From contig NZ_CP060034.1 of assembly GCF_023208195.1 (NCBI RefSeq), forward strand, positions 2,170,001 through 2,234,000: 64,000 nt of DNA, given 5' to 3'. Numbering within the stretch: position 1 is the first letter of the stretch; every line of letters begins with the position of its first letter. The notes beneath the pieces are model-generated. The model was given only the letters and a program-made list of their open reading frames with translations, searched no databases and was not told the origin of the DNA. Of the stretch, positions 59,824 to 64,000 are shown in pieces. Made by a program: the position numbers and the translations under genes. The stretch is from Nocardioides sp. InS609-2. Lineage in GTDB: Bacteria > Actinomycetota > Actinomycetes > Propionibacteriales > Nocardioidaceae.

Positions 59824-60771
59824 TCACGAACGCATGGCGACACCACGTCGCCAGTAGCCCATGAAGGCCACCTGGCGGCGATCGATGCCACGGTCCCGCA
59901 CCAGGTGGCGGCGCAGCCCGGTGACCACGCCGGACTCGCCGGCGATCCAGGCATAGAGATCGGCGTCGGGGCTCGCCCCCGACTCCGGCAGCTCCTCACC
60001 CGAGCTGGAGTAGGTCGGCGTCTCCCACAGGTCGACGTCCACCTCGTCCGGGTTCGTCGAGATGACGGCGTCCCCGGCACCGAGATGAGCGAGTACGGCG
60101 GCGTGCAGCTTCTCGCCGAGCGGAGCCCCGTCGCGGGGCACCCAGACGACCTGCACGCCCTCGGGGGACCCGAGATCCAGTACGTCGCCGGCGACCGGCA
60201 CCTCGAGAAACGCGGCCCCACGAGCGTCAGCCGGCAGGTCGCGCAGGATCCCGCTGATCGCCGGCACCGCGGTCTCGTCGCCCACGATCAGCAGCCGCGG
60301 GTCGTGCCCCGCGGAGCTCGAGTCGAACTCGATGCCGCCGTAGGCCGCGCCCGCTCGCGGCGCCAACGTCACCAGACGGTCGCCGACCTGCACAGCGTCG
60401 GCCCAGGCGGCGCCGGGACCGGTCGGGCCGGGCTCGACGTGCAGCACGATGTCGACCAGGATCCGGGTCTCCGCGCCGGTGCCGTTCACGTCACGAATCG
60501 TGTAGGTGCGCATGTGGCCGCGCTCGCCCTCGGGCCGGTCGAGCCAGGTGTCGAACCACGACTCGTCCGCGCCGGTGTAGTCCGGCAGCTTGCCGCTCGA
60601 CCCCGGGAACACCAGCTTGAAGCGCTGGTCCAGCAGCGGCCCGTCGACACCGAAGTCCGCCAGGCAGGCGCCACCGAGCTCGACGCGGACGAAGCTCGGC
60701 GAGAGCCGTTCGACAGCGGTCACCTCGACGGCGTCGAGGATCATGGGCAGCTGGGTCGTCGTACTCGACAT
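59824..60771 (-). CDS. Siderophore-interacting protein (FAD/NAD(P)H ferric reductase)
   Basis: This 315-residue SIP-family flavoprotein releases iron by reducing ferric siderophores in the cytosol. Motifs are MRTYTIRDVN (FAD-binding RxYT), VDIVLHVEPGPTGPGAAWAD and LLIVGDETAVPAISGIL (the GDETAxPAI NAD(P)H motif), with YAWIAGESGVVTGLRRHLV near the C-terminus. AAGGATCC precedes ATG. An IdeR-like box lies just upstream, so it should be induced by iron starvation. Confidence 0.93.
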   Translation of the reverse strand: MSSTTTQLPMILDAVEVTAVERLSPSFVRVELGGACLADFGVDGPLLDQRFKLVFPGSSGKLPDYTGADESWFDTWLDRPEGERGHMRTYTIRDVNGTGAETRILVDIVLHVEPGPTGPGAAWADAVQVGDRLVTLAPRAGAAYGGIEFDSSSAGHDPRLLIVGDETAVPAISGILRDLPADARGAAFLEVPVAGDVLDLGSPEGVQVVWVPRDGAPLGEKLHAAVLAHLGAGDAVISTNPDEVDVDLWETPTYSSSGEELPESGASPDADLYAWIAGESGVVTGLRRHLVRDRGIDRRQVAFMGYWRRGVAMRS

Positions 60772-60801
60772 GGCGGATCCTTCGAAGTAGGCTGTCGTTA
60801 C

Positions 60802-60815
60802 TTAGGGTACCCTAA
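60802..60815. promoter_or_regulatory. IdeR/DtxR-type iron box
   Basis: TTAGGGTACCCTAA is a perfect 14-bp palindrome with the TTAGG/CCTAA half-sites of actinobacterial iron boxes. It lies 30 bases upstream of the siderophore-interacting-protein start. Repression by iron-bound IdeR/DmdR is the expected mode. Confidence 0.8.
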
Positions 60816-60845
60816 CTTCGCGTCGCAGGCCGGATTGAGCTGGGA

Positions 60846-61421
60846 TCAGATGCTGGTCCGGTGGAAGTTCTTGAACGAACGTGACGGCGTCGGGCCGCGC
60901 TGGCCCTGGTAACGCGAGCCGTACTTCTCCGAGCCGTACGGGTGCTCGCTCGGCGAGGTCAGCCGGAAGAAGCAGAACTGGCCGATCTTCATGCCCGGGT
61001 AGAGCTTGATCGGTAGGGTCGCGACGTTGGCCAGCTCGAGCGTCACGTGGCCCGAGAAGCCAGGGTCGACGAAGCCGGCGGTGGCGTGGGTCAGCAGGCC
61101 CAACCGGCCCAGCGACGACTTGCCCTCGACGCGGGCTGCGATGTCGTCGGGCAGCGACACCACCTCGTACGTCGAGCCCAGCACGAACTCCCCCGGGTGC
61201 AGGATGAACGGGTCGTCGCCCTCCGGCTCGACCTCACGCGTGAGGTCCTCCTGGTCGGCGGCCGGGTCGATGTGCGGGTACTTGTGGTTCTCGAAGACGC
61301 GGAAGAAGCGGTCGAGCCGTACGTCGATGCTCGACGGCTGCAGCATCTCCGGATCCCACGGCTCCATGGCGACTCGGCCGGCGTCGATCTGGGCGAGGAT
61401 GTCGCGGTCACTGAGGAGCAC
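60846..61421 (-). CDS. dcd: dCTP deaminase (probably bifunctional, dUMP-forming)
   Basis: This 191-residue trimeric nucleotide hydrolase shows [44 protein letters not shown] catalytic segment (EGKSSLGR plus Glu/Thr region), [17 protein letters not shown] and a C-terminal [11 protein letters not shown]. Actinobacterial homologues convert dCTP straight to dUMP. The start is GTG 61421 with AGGGTG upstream. It provides dUMP for thymidylate synthesis. Confidence 0.95.
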   Translation of the reverse strand: MLLSDRDILAQIDAGRVAMEPWDPEMLQPSSIDVRLDRFFRVFENHKYPHIDPAADQEDLTREVEPEGDDPFILHPGEFVLGSTYEVVSLPDDIAARVEGKSSLGRLGLLTHATAGFVDPGFSGHVTLELANVATLPIKLYPGMKIGQFCFFRLTSPSEHPYGSEKYGSRYQGQRGPTPSRSFKNFHRTSI

Positions 61422-61471
61422 GACGGCACCCTACTCGGTGCTCGTCGCGCGGCGACGGACAGAATGGGGCC

Positions 61472-62242
61472 ATGGCAATCCATCGCTACGTCGCCATCGG
61501 GGACTCCTTCACCGAAGGCGTCGGCGACCCCGATCCCGACCGCCCCAACGGCCTACGCGGCTGGGCCGACCGCGTCGCCGAGGTGCTCGCGACCGAGACC
61601 GACGACTTCGGTTACGCCAACCTCGCGATCCGCGGCCGCAAGTTGCGCCCGATCGTCGCCGAGCAGCTCGAGCCAGCGCTCGCACTCGGCCCCGATCTCG
61701 TCACGATCCACGCCGGCGGCAACGACGTGCTCCGCCCGAAGGTCGACCTCGACGCACTCTCCGCGGCGTACGACGATGCCGTGAGTCGGCTGACCGCGTC
61801 AGGGGCGCGCGTGGTCATCTTCACCATCTTCGACCCGGGCGGCTCGGGCATCTACGCACCAGTGCGCGGACGGATGGCGATCTTCAACGAGTGGGTCCGC
61901 GAGATCGCCGACACCCACGGCGCCACCCTGGTCGACATGTGGCGGATGCGCAGCGCCGACCTGGCGCAGATCATGGACACCGACCGCATGCACCTCAACG
62001 CCGCAGGCCACCAGCACATGGCGATGGCGGTCCTCGACGCCCTCGGCGTCGAGCACCCGCTGGAGCCGCATCCGACCCGGCTGATCCCGACCCTGGCGCG
62101 CCGCGCGCAGGTCGCCGCAAACGTGAAGTGGACCCGCGAGTTCCTCGGACCGTGGGTGCACCGCCGGGTGACTGGCCGCTCGTCGGGAGACGGCGTCCTG
62201 CCCAAGCGACCGACCCTGGAGCCCATCGCGCCGGCTCGTTGA
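61472..62242 (+). CDS. SGNH/GDSL-family hydrolase
   Basis: This 256-residue esterase-fold protein has block I IGDSFTEGVGD (nucleophile Ser), block III HAGGNDVLRP and block V DRMHLNAAGHQHMAMA (Asp/His). No signal peptide is seen, so it is cytosolic. Divergent from dcd, with 50 bases between starts. Substrate unknown; it is probably an acyl-ester or lysophospholipid hydrolase. Confidence 0.93.
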   Translation: MAIHRYVAIGDSFTEGVGDPDPDRPNGLRGWADRVAEVLATETDDFGYANLAIRGRKLRPIVAEQLEPALALGPDLVTIHAGGNDVLRPKVDLDALSAAYDDAVSRLTASGARVVIFTIFDPGGSGIYAPVRGRMAIFNEWVREIADTHGATLVDMWRMRSADLAQIMDTDRMHLNAAGHQHMAMAVLDALGVEHPLEPHPTRLIPTLARRAQVAANVKWTREFLGPWVHRRVTGRSSGDGVLPKRPTLEPIAPAR

Positions 62243-62261
62243 TACGATCGGCGCGCATCCT

Positions 62262-62337
62262 GCGGATGTAGCTCAGTTGGTAGAGCGCGACCTTCCCAAG
62301 GTCGATGTCGCGAGTTCGAATCTCGTCATCCGCTCCA
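62262..62337 (+). tRNA. tRNA-Gly (anticodon CCC)
   Basis: The 76-base cloverleaf has a perfect acceptor stem GCGGATG/CATCCGC with discriminator T and encoded CCA. The anticodon stem is CGACC/GGTCG around loop TTCCCAA, giving anticodon CCC. The T arm is GCGAG-TTCGAAT-CTCGT, with one G-T pair. TACGAT about 17 bases upstream may be the -10 box. Its 3' half is repeated three times directly downstream. Confidence 0.95.
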
Positions 62338-62565
62338 AGACCCGATGTCGCGCCGAGCGCGACACTCTGCCCACCCGTCGATGTCGCGAGTTCGAATCTC
62401 GTCATCCGCTCCAAGACCCGATGTCGCGCCGAGCGCGACACTCTGCCCACCCGTCGATGTCGCGAGTTCGAATCTCGTCACCCGCTCCAAGACCCGATGT
62501 CGCGCCGAGCGCGACACTCTGCCCACCCGTCGATGTCGCGAGTTCGAATCTCGTCACCCGCGCCA
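62338..62565 (+). repeat. Three tandem 76-bp repeats containing the tRNA-Gly 3' half
   Basis: The units are 62338-62413, 62414-62489 and 62490-62565. Each has a 39-base spacer with hairpin TGTCGCGC-CGA-GCGCGACA, then a 37-base copy of the tRNA 3' half (anticodon-stem 3' strand to CCA). Copy 1 keeps CATCCGCTCCA. Copies 2 and 3 have CACCCGC, and copy 3 ends GCGCCA. No 5' tRNA halves are present, so these are not genes. They resemble stacked attachment sites or a tRNA-derived tandem duplication. Confidence 0.85.
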
Positions 62566-62727
62566 CAAGTCCCCGGCTCGAAACCTCCTCGAATTACAAC
62601 ACTGTCATTCAGCGGCGTGTCGCTGCCCTGGTACAGATGTGACTGATGGGACACTTGCGCCTTTTGGGACTGTCGGGGACAGTGAGGCGTCAGCCACCGC
62701 CGCCATCCCGATCGAGGTCTTCCCCAG
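62566..62727. other. Intergenic stretch after the tRNA repeats
   Basis: These 160 bases include an AT-richer segment (AATTACAACACTGTCATTC) not resembling the flanking genes, which could be the promoter of the peptidase gene. No integrase gene or remnant is visible. Confidence 0.35.
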
Positions 62728-63993
62728 ATGCTCCGCCGCACCCTGTCCCGGCCCACCCTGTCGAGGCCCGCGGCCATCGCGCTCGGAGCCCTTGCGCTCG
62801 TCGTCGCGGTCGCGCCGTTCCTCCCCGACGCCGACTCCGGGCCGGGCATCGCCCCGTCCGGCCGCGACGCCGCCTTCCGCACGAGCACCACAGCCGGACG
62901 CGGCCAGGTCACGCCGGCCATGCAGGCCGAGATCGATCGCGTGGTCGCTGCCGGCGCCGTACGCCCGGGCGCGCGACCGACCCCAGCCGGATCCGCGCGC
63001 TGCGCGACCTTCGACGGCCAGCGCTACTGCCTCGGCGTTGGCTGGACGACGCAGTCGCAGGCCCAGGTGCAGGCCCGGGTGTCGTACGCCGCCCAGGCGA
63101 TCGCCGCGCGCCGTCCCACCGCGGTCGAGACCACCGGAGACCTCGACGCCGCGGCCGCTCTCACGCGCACCGCGAAGCTGAGCCCCACCGGCCGCACCCG
63201 TCGCGAGCGGGCCGAGCTCACCGACGCCGCCCGCTCCGTCGCGAAGGTGTGGTTGCTGCGTCACGAGATCCAGGGCGCTCCGCTGCCAGAGGGCTTCGCC
63301 ACTGCACACCCTGAAGCCATCGCTGCCCGCCGGGGCGACTCGACCGCAACCACGACCACGACCCCCTCGGCTCCCCCGACCGTCGCCGTCAACGAGGCCA
63401 CGACGGCGAGCAAGACCGCCGCCGAGTACCCACAGCTCGCGACCGTGCTCGACGAGACCCAGGTTGCGCAGCAGAGCCGCAGCTACTGGTGCGGCCCGAC
63501 CGCGATGCAGATGGTGGCGTGGGGCTGGCGCCAGAAGCGGCAGCCACAGAAGAAGTGGGCGCGCAAGATCGGCACCTCGACCGCCGGCTCGTCGATCACC
63601 GACGTCGTCCGCGTCATCAACAACAACACCGGCTGGGACCGCGCCGAGCACGCCGGCACCTTCGTCACGCTCGACATCGGCGACTTCACCTTCGACGAGT
63701 GGTACCTGGTGATGATGCGCCACGTCACCGACTACACCGCCCCCGTGCTGCTGCACCCGGTGCTGGAGAAGAAGTACTACCCCTACCTCGACGACAACGC
63801 CTCCGGGCACTTCCAGGTCGGTCGCGGCTACGACCAGAACCCCACCGGCGAGCCGCTCCTGAGCTACTTCGAGCCATGGAACCAGCAGGCGTTCGACCCG
63901 AGCGAGCCGTACATCGAGCGGGTCCAGTGGCAGTCGGCCTACCAGCAGTTCCGCGCCAACCAGGCCCACTTCCAGCACAACATCGGCGTCTGA
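62728..63993 (+). CDS. Secreted C39-like cysteine peptidase
   Basis: This 421-residue protein has an N-terminal signal sequence (AIALGALALVVAVAPFLP, residues 15-35), a helical pro-region of about 200 residues and a Thr/Pro linker (TATTTTTPSAPPT). The C39-like papain-fold domain has SYWCGPTAMQMVAWGW (catalytic Cys near residue 254) and GHFQVGRGYDQN (His/Asp). It is exported and probably a wall-associated peptidase or peptide-binding pseudo-enzyme. The stop is seven bases before the window end. Confidence 0.85.
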   Translation: MLRRTLSRPTLSRPAAIALGALALVVAVAPFLPDADSGPGIAPSGRDAAFRTSTTAGRGQVTPAMQAEIDRVVAAGAVRPGARPTPAGSARCATFDGQRYCLGVGWTTQSQAQVQARVSYAAQAIAARRPTAVETTGDLDAAAALTRTAKLSPTGRTRRERAELTDAARSVAKVWLLRHEIQGAPLPEGFATAHPEAIAARRGDSTATTTTTPSAPPTVAVNEATTASKTAAEYPQLATVLDETQVAQQSRSYWCGPTAMQMVAWGWRQKRQPQKKWARKIGTSTAGSSITDVVRVINNNTGWDRAEHAGTFVTLDIGDFTFDEWYLVMMRHVTDYTAPVLLHPVLEKKYYPYLDDNASGHFQVGRGYDQNPTGEPLLSYFEPWNQQAFDPSEPYIERVQWQSAYQQFRANQAHFQHNIGV

Positions 63994-64000
63994 TGCGGGC

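Noticed and set aside
62338..62565. CRISPR array
   Set aside because: Direct repeats occur at regular 76-base spacing, but the spacers are identical to one another and half of each unit is tRNA sequence. No cas genes are present.
62277..63181. Several 110-280 codon frames across the tRNA repeats
   Set aside because: They repeat DVASSNLVIRSKTRC-type peptides solely because the 76-bp tRNA-derived repeat is translated. There is no ribosome site and no protein family.

Overview
The window is high-GC (about 70%) DNA from an actinomycete, most likely Nocardioides or a relative. That inference rests on the gene families (MsiK-type sugar ABC operon without its own ATPase, 13E12/DUF222 HNH gene with an actinobacterial LexA box, IdeR-like iron box, Rv0338c-like Fe-S reductase, bifunctional-type dCTP deaminase) and on many GTG starts. 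No rRNA and no CRISPR array were seen. One tRNA, tRNA-Gly(CCC), lies near the right end.

Bases 1-14,420 are an accessory region. It opens with decayed genes (DUF6069, HTH-regulator and sigma-factor remnants around an intact YciI gene). A cluster of three IS1380-family copies follows (3107-7864), then an ArsR/RibD-like/SRPBCC operon (7977-9435), then a fourth, frameshifted IS1380-family element (9750-11417). Next comes an unusual two-gene module: a DUF4062/TIR-like protein overlapping a 739-residue helical-repeat protein (11650-14422), preceded by a coupled leaderless mini-ORF. This is the best candidate here for an undescribed conflict or defence system.

Bases 14,500-36,400 are mostly metabolic. 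A GlcNAc/chitobiose operon on the minus strand holds a ROK regulator with operator, binding protein, two permeases, a GH3 hexosaminidase, a ROK kinase and NagB. It is followed by a penicillin-acylase-like enzyme and an M48 protease, and then by a Vsr-like nuclease gene flanked by two covarying palindromes. hutU and hutH come next with an IclR regulator nearby, then a sortase-anchored repeat protein and a secreted M19-like hydrolase.

Bases 36,400-41,940 form a type VII (WXG100) polymorphic-toxin locus. A 530-residue toxin with a C-terminal ADP-ribosyltransferase domain is followed by further ART and TNT modules. A pair of WXG100-like genes is divergent from it. Bases 41,985-48,700 carry a phospholipase D-like protein, a TPR protein with a leaderless, operator-bearing promoter, and a membrane Fe-S reductase with a 490-residue tail containing seven SLFD motifs.

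Bases 48,700-53,000 are again accessory: a SOS-box-controlled HNH gene broken by a small REP-like hairpin insertion, an IS630 element nested in a decayed IS1634-type transposase, and a low-GC segment with a HAD phosphatase. The rest (53,200-64,000) holds a chemotaxis receptor, a methyltransferase, a DUF6069/histidine kinase (frameshifted)/response regulator set, a HicB-like/DUF4097 operon, an iron-regulated siderophore-interacting protein, dCTP deaminase, an SGNH hydrolase, tRNA-Gly with three tandem copies of its 3' half, and a secreted C39-like peptidase.
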